A stretch of DNA of 41,973 nucleotides from an uncultured Alistipes sp. (GCA_949285535.1 CASDZP010000010.1:1-41973); one strand, 5' to 3'. Shown: positions 11,622 through 21,379, counted from the stretch's first letter. The notes: a model not told the origin generated them from the sequence alone. A program made the numbers and translations.

Positions 11622-12353
11622 ATGGAAAACAAGAATATGGTAATCTTCGGGGTACGTCCCGTCATTGAGGCTCTTGAGGCTGACAAAAAGCTGGAGCGTA
11701 TCTTTGTCAAGAGGGGTTCTGACTCACCCGTGATGCAGCGTCTTTGTGCGTTGGCGTCGGAGCGTGGCGTGGATGTCACATTTGTGCCTGTTGAGAAGCT
11801 CGACCGTATGGTTCGTTCAAATCATCAGGGTGTCGTGGCACTCATGGCGATGATTGAGTATGCCTCTCTCGACGCTGTCATCGAAAATGCCGCTGCTGAC
11901 TCTCTCGTGGTTGTGTTGGACGGTGTTACCGACGTTCGTAACTTCGGCGCCATTGCCCGCAGTGTGGAGTGTGCGGCGGGTGACGCGGTAATCGTATCGG
12001 CGAAGAACGGCGCGCCCGTAAACAGCGAGTCGATAAAGAGTTCGGCGGGTGCGCTCAACATATTGCCCGTGTGTCGTGTGGGTAGCGTGCGTAACGCTTT
12101 GAGACAGCTGAAAGATAACGGATATAAGATTGTGGCGGCAACCGAAAAAAGCTCTACTCCCTTATGGAGCGGTGATTTGAAAGGACGCGTCGCCATTGTA
12201 ATGGGTAATGAAGAGAAAGGTATTTCCAAAGAATCTCTCAAACTCTGCGACCAACAGCTGGCGATACCCCTGCAAGGGGAAATTTCCTCACTTAACGTAT
12301 CTGTCGCCGCAGGAATCCTCATATTCGAGGTGTTAAGACAGAGAGGATTGTAA
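11622..12353 (+). CDS. rlmB: 23S rRNA (guanosine-2'-O-)-methyltransferase RlmB (SpoU family)
   Basis: SAM-dependent 2'-O-methylation of a 23S rRNA guanosine (G2251 in E. coli numbering). The 243-residue protein has the N-terminal substrate-binding domain (VIFGVRPVIEALE, then VDVTFVPVEKLDRM) and a C-terminal SPOUT knot with its three motifs: NFGAIARSVECAAGDAVIV, IVMGNEEKGIS and IPLQGEISSLNVSVAAGI. The ATG at 11622 is preferred over a GTG two codons upstream, which overlaps the ABC-F stop. The gene ends the operon at a strong hairpin terminator. Confidence 0.93.
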   Translation: MENKNMVIFGVRPVIEALEADKKLERIFVKRGSDSPVMQRLCALASERGVDVTFVPVEKLDRMVRSNHQGVVALMAMIEYASLDAVIENAAADSLVVVLDGVTDVRNFGAIARSVECAAGDAVIVSAKNGAPVNSESIKSSAGALNILPVCRVGSVRNALRQLKDNGYKIVAATEKSSTPLWSGDLKGRVAIVMGNEEKGISKESLKLCDQQLAIPLQGEISSLNVSVAAGILIFEVLRQRGL

Positions 12354-12370
12354 TTTGAATATAAAAGATT

Positions 12371-12407
12371 AAAAGGCTGTAATTGTCAAATACAATTACA
12401 GCCTTTT
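12371..12407. terminator. Bidirectional intrinsic terminator between rlmB and the LytTR gene
   Basis: A perfect 15-bp stem (12371-12385 with 12393-12407) around a 7-nt loop, with A-runs and T-runs at the ends. It can stop transcription from both sides. The two converging genes share it; the minus-strand gene ends at 12396, inside the right arm. Confidence 0.85.
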
Positions 12408-13157
12408 GCTTTCTATAAAGGCGAGGAATTCGTCTTTGTATCCGCCGCCCAACGGTATTCGGTGCGTACCGATGACGATGTGGTTGTTTTCTATGGCTTC
12501 GATGTGCGAGACGCCTACTATGTAGGATTTGTGTACCCGCATGAATGAAGAGGAGGGCAGGTGTTCTTCGACATTCTTCATCGTGCTTTTGGTGACGAGG
12601 TTTTTCTCCGTTGTGTATATCTTTACGTAGTCCTTTAATCCCTCGATGTATAAAATGTCGTCGAAACGGACTTTTACGTTGCTGTATTCAACTTTTATTA
12701 TGAAATAATCATCGGCGGACGATTTGCTGACATTATTACCGCTCTCTCCGTTGCCCTCATTCTCTGAAACACCGTTTAAGATTGCGTTCTCCGATTTTTT
12801 TCGGAGTGAATAGAGCTCGTAGGCTTTAGATACCGCTTTCACGAAACGTTCGAACGAGAACGGTTTGACAAGATAGTCTATCGCCGACAGGTCGAAGCCT
12901 TCGAGTGCGTGATCCTGATAGGCGGTTGTGAATATCAGCATCGGCGGATTGCGTAACAATGACGCCAACTCCAATCCCGACATGTGAGGCATGTTTATGT
13001 CCAGAAACAGCAGGTCGATGTTGTCCTGTTGCAGTATGCTTATCGCTTCGACACCGCTCGAACATACGGTCAATGTCTCGATGAACGGAACTTTGTTACA
13101 AAAGGTCTTTATTATCTCAAGAGCCAGCGGCTCGTCGTCAACAGCCAAACATCTCAT
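12396..13157 (-). CDS. LytTR-family response regulator
   Basis: A 253-residue two-component response regulator. The receiver domain (1-120) has the acidic pocket Asp7/Asp8, the phospho-acceptor Asp53 in DLLFLDINMP, and the switch Lys in YLVKPF. The LytTR DNA-binding domain covers about 150-250, with VKVRFDDILYIEGLKDYVKI and FMRVHKSYIV. LytTR proteins bind direct repeats and act as transcription factors. The start codon overlaps the kinase stop (ATGA), so the pair is translationally coupled; the kinase is its partner. Confidence 0.94.
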   Translation of the reverse strand: MRCLAVDDEPLALEIIKTFCNKVPFIETLTVCSSGVEAISILQQDNIDLLFLDINMPHMSGLELASLLRNPPMLIFTTAYQDHALEGFDLSAIDYLVKPFSFERFVKAVSKAYELYSLRKKSENAILNGVSENEGNGESGNNVSKSSADDYFIIKVEYSNVKVRFDDILYIEGLKDYVKIYTTEKNLVTKSTMKNVEEHLPSSSFMRVHKSYIVGVSHIEAIENNHIVIGTHRIPLGGGYKDEFLAFIESKRL

Positions 13158-14368
13158 TCTTGAACGGTTTTTATTTCTTTGCCCAACGGGAGAGACAAAT
13201 ATACGAAAAATTCTCCGTTTTGTTCCTCTGCCTTTAGTGTGTGGCTCGACGGATAGAGCAGTTCAAGTCTTCTTCGGATGTTCTTTATCCCTATGCCGCC
13301 TTGACGGTAGCCTTGTCCTTCACTTTTGGTCTCTTGACGGCTTCCCGATTTGCCGCCGACAATCTTGTTTATGCCTTGGCGTACTATCTTGTTGCGGATA
13401 GTCATCGAAAGACGACCCTCCTCGATTGTGATGTTGATGTCGATGAATGACTCTTCGGACGAATCGACACCATATTTGAAGGCGTTTTCAATTAGTGGAA
13501 CAAGAAGCAGAGGGGCTATTCTGTAATGGTCCGCCACGCCCGTGCGTTCGAACGACAGTCGGGTTTTGTCGGTGAGACGCAGTTTCTGGAGTCCGAGATA
13601 ATTCTCAATCACGTTCATCTCCTCGGAGAGAGAGACGTTCTTGCGGTCTGTCTCGTATAGCATGTAGCGCAAAATAGACGACAGTTTCAGAACGGCGTTA
13701 CCCGCGTTGTCGGGTTGTGAGAGCGTCAGAGAGTAGATTGAGTTCAAGGCGTTGAACAGGAAATGAGGGTTTATCTGTGCTTTGAGATAGTCGAGCTCGG
13801 AGCTTATATGCTCCTTTTCTATCTCTTTTCGCCTCTGTTCCTCGTGTTTCCATTGCTTGCCGAGTCCCATGACAAGGCTGACCACATAAACCAGCAACAT
13901 GCGGTATATGAGCGACTGGTTCTGTTTCATGAACGGGTCGAAGCTCTCTATGCGGAACGAGCGGTCTATCTCGCGGTTGAGCCTTTTTATGAGTTCCTCG
14001 CGTCGTTTCCCCGATGTAGCTTCGTCGCTGTTGTTTATTACGTGTTCAAGCCTCTCTTTCAGCTCTATCTCGCGGATATACTGGAGGTAGCATTTGTTCA
14101 ATGTGTAGCATGCGGCGACCAGTATGATTGACGATAAAACGAACGTAACGGTTTTGCGTTTCATCATCAGACGAGGTATCAGTATGAGGTAGTTGACATA
14201 GAAGATTATCAGGAAGAACACCCATAACGGCAGGTTGTATTTTATCATCCATGTCTCGATACTCATGTCTCTCGTGTTGAGCATCAGTGTGAGCAGCAAC
14301 AGAATCCATGCCGAAACATGAACGGCTATATTCTTGAGAGTCTGCTTTTCTGCAAATATCTTTTTCAT
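13154..14368 (-). CDS. LytS/YehU-type sensor histidine kinase
   Basis: A 404-residue membrane kinase. Four hydrophobic segments are visible (about 12-30, 46-66, 73-92 and 153-170), with a charged region between the third and fourth. The His_kinase domain contains LKAQINPHFLFNALNSIYSL, with the phospho-acceptor His202, followed by VPLIENAFKYG of the ATP-binding N box near residue 293. There is no large periplasmic sensor domain, so the signal is probably sensed in the membrane or through another protein. It begins 30 nt after the outer-membrane barrel gene and overlaps the regulator gene. Confidence 0.93.
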   Translation of the reverse strand: MKKIFAEKQTLKNIAVHVSAWILLLLTLMLNTRDMSIETWMIKYNLPLWVFFLIIFYVNYLILIPRLMMKRKTVTFVLSSIILVAACYTLNKCYLQYIREIELKERLEHVINNSDEATSGKRREELIKRLNREIDRSFRIESFDPFMKQNQSLIYRMLLVYVVSLVMGLGKQWKHEEQRRKEIEKEHISSELDYLKAQINPHFLFNALNSIYSLTLSQPDNAGNAVLKLSSILRYMLYETDRKNVSLSEEMNVIENYLGLQKLRLTDKTRLSFERTGVADHYRIAPLLLVPLIENAFKYGVDSSEESFIDINITIEEGRLSMTIRNKIVRQGINKIVGGKSGSRQETKSEGQGYRQGGIGIKNIRRRLELLYPSSHTLKAEEQNGEFFVYLSLPLGKEIKTVQE

Positions 14369-14398
14369 GACTTTGAGTCTATAAGTCTGTTACTGTTT

Positions 14399-17182
14399 TT
14401 AGGGTCTTCCCATAGGGGGCATCGGGTGTGCGCCACCCATTCCGGGACGTCGTGTGCTCTGTGCCGCAGCCGTAGAACCGCCTTTCATTGTGTTGAACTT
14501 ATAGCTGAACGTGAGCATAACGTAACGCTGCAACACGTTTGATATTACGTTCTGAGTGTAGTTGTCGTTGACGGTGTAAGATATGCTCTTCGCCTGATTG
14601 AGCAGGTCGAAACCGCTGATTCGTATCTCTGCGTTCTGGTTTTTGAGGAACTTCTTGCCGATACCCGCGTTCAACAGGTTGTAGTTGTTCTGGGGTGAAC
14701 CGGTAGAGTACCAGTTGAAGTTATATGAGTAGTCGGCGTTGATAAAGAACCCTTTCCAGAATATCCAGTTGAAGACTACGCTCGCACGTTCGTTTATGTA
14801 TGTCGTTTTTCGAGCGTTTGTTCCTGAAGAGTATGTGAGGTTGGTCTCGCTTCTTACGGTGAAGTCGATGTTTTCGGATATGTTGCTCGTCAGTGCCAAA
14901 TCGACGCCTCCGCCGTTGCTCATTGTGATGCTCTTGACACCGTTGTATATTGACGGAGTGTGTGAGAGCGAGTATCTTACGCCTGTGCTGATGTTACTCT
15001 TTATGCGGGGAAGCGCAACAGAGTAGTCGAACATCGAGCTGAAGCTCCATTTGCCGTCTATGTTTACGGGAGAGCTTACCTGTGCGCCCTGCTGTATGTT
15101 GACGTTGTTTATAATTTCGTCACGGTCGAGTATCCTTATGTCGTTGGCGAAAGAGTTGGCAGTTGAGTTGAAGAAAGCGTGGAGCATGGTGGTGTTTGAC
15201 TTCTCGATGTTGGTGTTGAAGTAAACGATGCCTATCATGTTGTTGTAGCTCTGTTTCAGATTGGGGTTACCGACGGTTACGTTGAGCGGGTTGGTGTTGT
15301 CAACGACGTTCTGAAGTTGGCTCATCGAGGGGAGACTCGGTCTGCCGCGGAAGAACATGCTCAATCGGCGGCTCTCGGTGAAATAGTAGTCGAAACGCAT
15401 GTTGGCGACAACGCTGTTGAACGAGTAGTCGTATATGTCGTCAGTCGGTAGCGTGTATCGGCTCTGGAGTGTGGCGTTCTGGAAATTCGCGCTGACGTTG
15501 AAGGTTATCTTGTTTTTGATTCTGTAATTATAACCCAAACCTCCCGAGTTTGTCAGATAGTCGCGTGCGAATATGTTTGACAGGTTGGGGTCGAGTGTGC
15601 TGAGCATGCCCGATGCGGGGTCATATACGTATGTCTTTTTGTCGGTGTCGTTCCATGTGTAAGAGACGTTGTAGTTCGCCATTAAAGATGAGTTCTTGCC
15701 GACCTTGTAGGTATATGACAGACGTCCGCCTATCGTGTTGTCGATGTCATATTCATCCGTATTTTGATTAAGCAGAGAGTCTATCCATTCGTCTTCACGA
15801 AGGAAGTTGTTGTTACCTTCTATTATTGACGATGCGTCATCTTTCGCGATGCTGAAATTGGCTCTTAAAGATATTGTGTGTTTCGGTGCAAAGTTGTGCA
15901 TCCAGTTGAAATTGGCTCCTGTTTTGAAGCTCTTGCTTTTATCGAACTGGTTGGTTATGGCGTCGTTGGTGGTTATGCCGTCCTGCACGGTCAACATCTT
16001 GGTTATCTGATTTTCTTCTGATGTAGTGTAGCTGAAATTGGGTCGGAATATGATTCGGTCGTTTGCGCCGAGCTGACTCTCGATGTTGGCTCGCAACGAG
16101 TGAGAGAATTTGTTGGTGTTGCTTTTGTACTCTTCCGTGTATCGTCTTGTATCAAAAGATGATGTGGCGTTCCAGTCCTGAACGGAGCTGTTGTAAGAGT
16201 CGTTTTTGTTGTTGTTGAACACATAGTCGATGCTGGCGTTCGTCTCATACCCTTTCTTATTGGTGAATTCGCCTGAGTAGTTGAGCTTTACGCCTGCCGC
16301 TGTCTGCAAACCGCTGCGTCCGAAGGCACCGTAGAATCGTCCGCCCGATGTGGCAGGCTGGTTTATGTCGTTGAGGCCGAAACCTACGGTCAGACGGTGG
16401 TTGTCATAGAATATGTTTGTGTTGGCTTTGACATTATAGTGGTTGTCGGTACCATATCCGACAGTGTAGTCGCCGAAGTAGGCGTCTTTGCGTTTGGCTT
16501 TGGTGACGATGTTTATCGTTTTTGTTCTCTCGCCGTCGTCTATACCTGAGAATTTGGCCTCGTCGCTCAGTTCCTCAAAGACCTGTATTCCCTCGATGGC
16601 GTCGGCGGGCAGAGAGGCGAGCGCTGTGGCGGGGTCGTCACGGAAGAAACTCTTGCCGTCAACATAGATACGTGTGATGCTTTCGCCGCCCTGTGACGGA
16701 GTACCGTTCTCAACCTTCATACCCGGCATTTTTGCGACAAGGTCGGCTGCAGTTGCGTCGGGGTTTACCTTGAAGGCGTCGGCGTTGTACTGCACGGTGT
16801 CGCCCATCTGTTTGGCAATCGGGGCGCGACCCTGAACGACGACTTCACCCGCATTGAGAGATTCGGGTGTGAGCTGTACGGGTTTGTTGAGTTTGTTGTT
16901 TGTTTTTTCAGGCGTATATTCGATTACGGCGTTTTTATATCCGAGGAAAGATACCTCTATCGAGTTTTTTACGCCGAGTTTGAGCCCGCTGATTGTGAAC
17001 GTACCGTTCTGACCAGAGATTGCGCCGGGTGAACCTTCCGCCAGAATAGTGGCGCCTGGCATCGGAGCGTTGGTGGTCGCATCCACTACCGTACCGCTCA
17101 AGGTTACTTTCTGTGCGGAAACCGTAAGGGTTATCATCGACCCCAACACGGTCAGCATTATGTAACGTAATCTGTTTTTCAT
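14399..17182 (-). CDS. Outer-membrane beta-barrel protein with CarboxypepD_reg and plug domains
   Basis: A 927-residue TonB-dependent-receptor-like protein. The signal peptide ends at TVSAQ. Residues about 25-110 form a CarboxypepD_reg-like domain (SGTVVDATTNAPMPGATI). A plug-like domain follows (about 125-235), with YNADAFKVNPDATAADLVAKMPG and TRIYVDGKSFFRDDP. The remainder is a barrel rich in alternating aromatic strands, like OMP_b-brl_3. The last strand is followed by a Gly/Met/Pro tail (GMGGAHPMPPMGRP). No SusD partner is adjacent, so a glycan-uptake role is not supported. The histidine kinase and LytTR regulator follow in the same operon. Substrate unknown. A -7-like TAGTTTTG lies at 17227-17234, but its -33 is poor. 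Confidence 0.85.
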   Translation of the reverse strand: MKNRLRYIMLTVLGSMITLTVSAQKVTLSGTVVDATTNAPMPGATILAEGSPGAISGQNGTFTISGLKLGVKNSIEVSFLGYKNAVIEYTPEKTNNKLNKPVQLTPESLNAGEVVVQGRAPIAKQMGDTVQYNADAFKVNPDATAADLVAKMPGMKVENGTPSQGGESITRIYVDGKSFFRDDPATALASLPADAIEGIQVFEELSDEAKFSGIDDGERTKTINIVTKAKRKDAYFGDYTVGYGTDNHYNVKANTNIFYDNHRLTVGFGLNDINQPATSGGRFYGAFGRSGLQTAAGVKLNYSGEFTNKKGYETNASIDYVFNNNKNDSYNSSVQDWNATSSFDTRRYTEEYKSNTNKFSHSLRANIESQLGANDRIIFRPNFSYTTSEENQITKMLTVQDGITTNDAITNQFDKSKSFKTGANFNWMHNFAPKHTISLRANFSIAKDDASSIIEGNNNFLREDEWIDSLLNQNTDEYDIDNTIGGRLSYTYKVGKNSSLMANYNVSYTWNDTDKKTYVYDPASGMLSTLDPNLSNIFARDYLTNSGGLGYNYRIKNKITFNVSANFQNATLQSRYTLPTDDIYDYSFNSVVANMRFDYYFTESRRLSMFFRGRPSLPSMSQLQNVVDNTNPLNVTVGNPNLKQSYNNMIGIVYFNTNIEKSNTTMLHAFFNSTANSFANDIRILDRDEIINNVNIQQGAQVSSPVNIDGKWSFSSMFDYSVALPRIKSNISTGVRYSLSHTPSIYNGVKSITMSNGGGVDLALTSNISENIDFTVRSETNLTYSSGTNARKTTYINERASVVFNWIFWKGFFINADYSYNFNWYSTGSPQNNYNLLNAGIGKKFLKNQNAEIRISGFDLLNQAKSISYTVNDNYTQNVISNVLQRYVMLTFSYKFNTMKGGSTAAAQSTRRPGMGGAHPMPPMGRP

Positions 17183-17401
17183 GATATGTCGTTTTTTTGT
17201 TTTTATTTCATTTTTTATTCACGACACAAAACTAAATCAATAGATTTTATAAAACTATTTTTTTAGACCAAACGGTGGTTTGAGTAGATGAAACATGATT
17301 GTCGGGGGTATTTAGACAAAAAGGCGTTTCGGAATGTCACCAATTGGTGAAAATAGTTTTTCTTAGCCCTGTTTCTGTTAATAAAAAGGTCTTTTTGAAT
17401 A

Positions 17402-17431
17402 TTGCTTTTTATTCAAAAATCGTTACCTTTG
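17402..17431 (+). promoter_or_regulatory. Promoter for the aminopeptidase P gene
   Basis: TTG at 17402-17404, 19 nt, then TACCTTTG at 17424-17431. This is a full match to the Bacteroidota consensus, 29 nt upstream of the ATG at 17460. Confidence 0.7.
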
Positions 17432-17459
17432 AAGAGTTTAATATTACAAAATTCATATT

Positions 17460-18851
17460 ATGTTCGATAAAGATGTTTACGTCGAGAGACGCAATCGATT
17501 GAGAAGTAAAGTCAAAAGCGGGATTATAATACTTCCCGGTAACAGTGAAGCTCCCTATAACTATCCGTCAAACACCTATCGCTTCCGTCAGGACAGCACA
17601 TTCCTATACTATTTCGGATTGAATCATGCCGACATGGTCGGAGTCATCGACATAGACGCCGACACGGATTGTCTTTACGGCAACGACTACTCGATAGACG
17701 ATATAATATGGATGGGTAACCAGCCCACCGTAAGCGAGCTTGCCGCCTCTGTCGGAGTCGGTTCGGCATATCCTTTGCGAGAGCTTGCCGCTCTTGTTTC
17801 CAATACGGTGGCTTCGGGGCGCAAGGTTCATTTCCTCACCCCTTACAGAGCCGATACCTCCGCGCTTTTGGAACGCCTTTTGGGTATCTCTCGCGAGGCT
17901 GTCTTATTGTACGCTTCGAGAGAGCTTACAGAGGCGGTTATCTCGATGCGTGAAATCAAGTCTGCGGAAGAGATAGAGGAGATTGAAAAGGCGTGTGAAA
18001 TAGGCTATCAGATGCACACCACGGCGATGCGCATGTGTCACGAAGGTGTCTCTGAACGAGAGATAGCGGGTGCCGTTGAGGGTATCGCCCTCAGTCGCGG
18101 CGCGGGAGTGTCGTTCCACACCATACTGACGCAGAACGGTCAGACGCTTCATAACCATAACCATGACGGTGTGCTCGAAAAAGGACGCCTCATGCTCATG
18201 GATGCTGGTGCGGAGAACGTGCTCAACTACTGCTCCGACAATACCCGAACAGTTCCCGTCGGAGGCGTGTTCACTCCTTTGCAGAAAGACATATACTCTT
18301 TGTTGGTATCTGTCTTTGAGCATGGTATCGAATCAATAAAGCCTGGTGTTACATATATGAGCGTACATCTTTCGGCTTGTCGTCGTATGGCGGAGGGTCT
18401 CAAAGAGCTCGGCTTTATGAAAGGTGATGTCGATGAGGCTGTGGCGGCTGGTGCGCACGCTCTGTTCATGCCTCACGGTCTGGGTCATCAGATGGGTCTA
18501 GACGTTCACGACATGGAGGGTCTCGGCGAGACATTCGTCGGTTACGACTCACAGACGGAGAGAAGCCAGCAGTTCGGTCTGGCATCGCTCAGAATGGGTA
18601 AGACGCTCCGAAAAGGTCACGTGATAACCTGCGAACCGGGTATCTATTTTATCCCCGCGCTTCTTGACAAGTGGGAGAGAGAGCATATCAACAGCTCGTT
18701 CATAAACTACGACAAGGTACGCTCTATGGCTACATTCGGCGGCATGAGGGTAGAGGACGACATTCTGGTTACGGAGACGGGCAGAAGAGTCCTCGGTGGT
18801 CGCAGAATACCATATACTGTCGAGCAGATTGAGGACTATATGGGCAGGTAA
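17460..18851 (+). CDS. pepP: Aminopeptidase P-family protein (M24B Xaa-Pro aminopeptidase)
   Basis: A cytosolic dimetal peptidase that releases N-terminal residues before proline. The 463 residues contain an N-terminal AMP_N domain (FRQDSTFLYYFGLNHADMVGVID) and a C-terminal pita-bread domain. All five expected metal ligands can be placed: Asp248 (LMDAG), Asp260 (CSDNT), His343 in HGLGHQMGLDVHD, Glu392 (TCEPGIY) and Glu432 (RVEDD). It has no signal peptide. It is followed by the S46 peptidase 50 nt later, and the two together would process proline-containing and hydrophobic peptides. Confidence 0.95.
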   Translation: MFDKDVYVERRNRLRSKVKSGIIILPGNSEAPYNYPSNTYRFRQDSTFLYYFGLNHADMVGVIDIDADTDCLYGNDYSIDDIIWMGNQPTVSELAASVGVGSAYPLRELAALVSNTVASGRKVHFLTPYRADTSALLERLLGISREAVLLYASRELTEAVISMREIKSAEEIEEIEKACEIGYQMHTTAMRMCHEGVSEREIAGAVEGIALSRGAGVSFHTILTQNGQTLHNHNHDGVLEKGRLMLMDAGAENVLNYCSDNTRTVPVGGVFTPLQKDIYSLLVSVFEHGIESIKPGVTYMSVHLSACRRMAEGLKELGFMKGDVDEAVAAGAHALFMPHGLGHQMGLDVHDMEGLGETFVGYDSQTERSQQFGLASLRMGKTLRKGHVITCEPGIYFIPALLDKWEREHINSSFINYDKVRSMATFGGMRVEDDILVTETGRRVLGGRRIPYTVEQIEDYMGR

Positions 18852-18901
18852 CACTCTTTTTGAGAGTTTGGTTAAGAACTTTATTTTTTAATGATTTGTA
18901 T

Positions 18902-21043
18902 ATGAAAAAACATTTTGTAGCGGCGTTGTTGTTGCTCTTCTCGGCAACTACTGCATTCGCCGACGAGGGAATGTGGCTTCTTCCGTACATTCAGAAGCTC
19001 AACATTACCGACATGAAAGCCAAAGGCTTGAAGCTGGAGGCGGAAGACATTTACAGCGCGGATAAGAGCTCGCTCAAAGACGCTATCGTCATCTTCGGCG
19101 GCGGTTGCACGGGCGAGGTTGTTTCTGACCAGGGTCTGGTCTTCACCAACCACCATTGCGGATACGGTGCCATCCAGCAGCACAGCAGCGTCGAGCACGA
19201 CTATCTCAAAGACGGTTTCTGGGCAAACTCTTTCAAAGAGGAGATACCCACACCCGGTCTTCAGGTGACTTTCATCAGACGCATCGAGGATGTGACCGAC
19301 AAGGTTCTCAACAAGGTGAAAGAGGATATGAGCCTCGAAAAACGCAATCAGCTCATTGAAAAGAACATCGAGAAACTCACCGAGAAAGTAGAGCTCGGAG
19401 TGGGTGAGTCTGTTCAGGTTCAGAGCATGTTCGGCGGCAACATGTATATCCTTTTCGTTAAACAGGTCTTCACCGACGTCCGTATGGTCGGCGCGCCCCC
19501 CTCATCAATAGGTAAGTTCGGCGGCGACACCGACAACTGGATGTGGCCCCGTCACACGGGTGACTTCTCAATCTTCCGTATCTATGCCGACAAGAACAAC
19601 AATCCCGCGGCATACTCTGAAGATAACGTTCCCTACAAACCCGAGAAATGGCTTCCTGTCTCTATCTCAGGCATAAAAGAGAATGACTACGCGATGATTA
19701 TGGGTTTCCCCGGTTCAACACAGCGTTACATGACCTCTTATGAGATTGACAGAGTTCTCGACGTTACAAACCCCATCCGCATCAAATGCCGTGGCGTACG
19801 TCAGGATGTCCTCATGAAAGACATGATGGCGGACCCCAAAATCAAGATTCAGTACGCATCGAAATATGCAGGTTCTTCTAACTACTGGAAGAATGCAATC
19901 GGTGAGAGCCGTGGTCTGCGTCGTCTCAATGTGAAAGGTGCTAAACAGGCTATCGAGAACAGCTTTACCGAGTGGGTGAACGCCTCTCCCGAGAGAGTAA
20001 AACTCTACGGCAACGCGCTTAACGACATCAAAAACAGCGTTGACAGCTCTCTGAACTACGAGATGCAGATAATGTACCTGAGCGAGACCCTCTATACCAT
20101 TGAGATTGTGAACCTTGCTTACCGTACAATTATGTCAGGTCTTGACAAGGCTCTCGAGAAAGGTGAGGACACCAAGGCGATAGCCGCAAGACTCAAAGAG
20201 ACTTTCTCAAACCTTTATAAAGACATCAACATCCCCACCGACAAGAAGGTGGCAAAAGCCATGATTGAACTTTATATGGCAGATGTCGATAAACAGTATT
20301 GGCCCTCTGCGCTCTCGCTCATAGCTGAAAAAGCTGACGGCAGCGTTGATAAAGCGGTTGATTATCTCTACAACAACTCTATCTTCGCGTCTGAAGACAA
20401 GCTTATGGCGTTCCTCGACAACCCCACCAAAGAGGCTCTCGAAAACGACTATGCTTATATCGCGGCAAAATCTCTCAACGAGAAAATCAGAGAGGTTGCG
20501 CCCAAGAGAGGCGGTTCGGAGGCTTACGCCAACGCGCATCGTCTCTATGTTAAAGGTTTGATGGAGCAGAACCCCGACAAGGTTTACTATCCCGATGCCA
20601 ACTTCACTATCCGTCTCACTTACGGTAACGTATTGCCCTACAAGGCAGCCGACGCCGTAAACTACGACTACCGCACCACAATCAAGGGTATCATCGAGAA
20701 AGAGGACCCCAACAATGCTTACGAGTTCACCGTTCCCGAAAAGCTTAAGGAACTCTACAAGGCAGGTGATTATGGTCGCTACGGTGAAGACGGCACACTC
20801 TATGTCAACTTCATCACCAACAACGACATCACGGGCGGTAACTCAGGCAGCCCCATGATTAACGGCAAAGGCGAACTTATCGGTTTGGCTTTCGACGGTA
20901 ACTGGGAAGCTATGAGCGGTGACATCGCGTTTGAACCCGAATTGCAGCGTTGTATAGCGGTTGACATCCGTTACGTGCTCTTCATCATCGACAAATACGC
21001 AGGTTGCACACGTCTTATCGACGAACTCGACATCGTGAAATAA
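18902..21043 (+). CDS. S46 family dipeptidyl-peptidase, DPP7-like
   Basis: A periplasmic serine exopeptidase that removes dipeptides from oligopeptides. The start at 18902 gives 713 residues with a clean signal peptide ending TTAFA; an in-frame ATG at 18860 would add 14 unneeded residues. The catalytic triad matches the S46 pattern: His85 (FTNHHCGYG), Asp221 (HTGDFSIF) and Ser648 (GGNSGSP). The residue 18 positions after the serine, which is Arg in acidic-specific DPP11 and Gly in DPP7, is Gly666 (FDGNWE). This predicts preference for hydrophobic residues at P1. Codons here favour C-ending forms more than in neighbouring genes, which suggests high expression. Confidence 0.95.
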   Translation: MKKHFVAALLLLFSATTAFADEGMWLLPYIQKLNITDMKAKGLKLEAEDIYSADKSSLKDAIVIFGGGCTGEVVSDQGLVFTNHHCGYGAIQQHSSVEHDYLKDGFWANSFKEEIPTPGLQVTFIRRIEDVTDKVLNKVKEDMSLEKRNQLIEKNIEKLTEKVELGVGESVQVQSMFGGNMYILFVKQVFTDVRMVGAPPSSIGKFGGDTDNWMWPRHTGDFSIFRIYADKNNNPAAYSEDNVPYKPEKWLPVSISGIKENDYAMIMGFPGSTQRYMTSYEIDRVLDVTNPIRIKCRGVRQDVLMKDMMADPKIKIQYASKYAGSSNYWKNAIGESRGLRRLNVKGAKQAIENSFTEWVNASPERVKLYGNALNDIKNSVDSSLNYEMQIMYLSETLYTIEIVNLAYRTIMSGLDKALEKGEDTKAIAARLKETFSNLYKDINIPTDKKVAKAMIELYMADVDKQYWPSALSLIAEKADGSVDKAVDYLYNNSIFASEDKLMAFLDNPTKEALENDYAYIAAKSLNEKIREVAPKRGGSEAYANAHRLYVKGLMEQNPDKVYYPDANFTIRLTYGNVLPYKAADAVNYDYRTTIKGIIEKEDPNNAYEFTVPEKLKELYKAGDYGRYGEDGTLYVNFITNNDITGGNSGSPMINGKGELIGLAFDGNWEAMSGDIAFEPELQRCIAVDIRYVLFIIDKYAGCTRLIDELDIVK

Positions 21044-21070
21044 CGACTGCGTTATAATATCTTAAAAACA

Positions 21071-21105
21071 ATCCGCTGAACTGACATCGTGTCGGTTCAG
21101 CGGAT
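21071..21105 (+). terminator. Intrinsic terminator after the S46 peptidase
   Basis: A 16-bp stem with one mismatch (21071-21086 with 21090-21105) around a 3-nt loop, followed by a run of T. It lies 27 nt after the peptidase stop codon. Confidence 0.85.
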
Positions 21106-21226
21106 GTTTTTTGTCCGAATCCTAGTAGGAGTCGTTCGTTTATTCTGTTTCTTTATGTGCGGTGCGGATGTAATGTTGGAAGTAAGCGGTCAGATAGGTG
21201 TATCTGCGGTATTTTACAATGTTGTT

Positions 21227-21252
21227 CCGACAGGTTGACAATCGTACCCCGT
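21227..21252 (-). repeat. Dispersed intergenic repeat, single copy
   Basis: On the minus strand it reads ACGGGGTAC, 11 nt (GATTGTCAACC), TGTCGG. It differs from the copies at 24482 and 24535 in only two or three of the middle bases and shares their conserved ends. Confidence 0.65.
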
Positions 21253-21379
21253 CTCCATTTTATCCCGTCGTCCTTATTTTTTGTATGAAAAGTTTGTTTT
21301 ATAAAGGTTATGGGTAACTGTAAATATCGAATGTCGAGTACGTATTTATCGACGGAATAAAGCGGTTTTACGGCGTTTT

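Larger units (their letters stand above)
21044..21379. other. Intergenic region: terminator and one inverted copy of the dispersed repeat
   Basis: The 336 bases between two converging genes hold the S46 peptidase terminator near the left end and, at 21227-21252 on the minus strand, one copy of the ACGGGGTAC-N11-TGTCG repeat. No credible coding sequence or RNA gene was seen in the rest. Confidence 0.6.
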
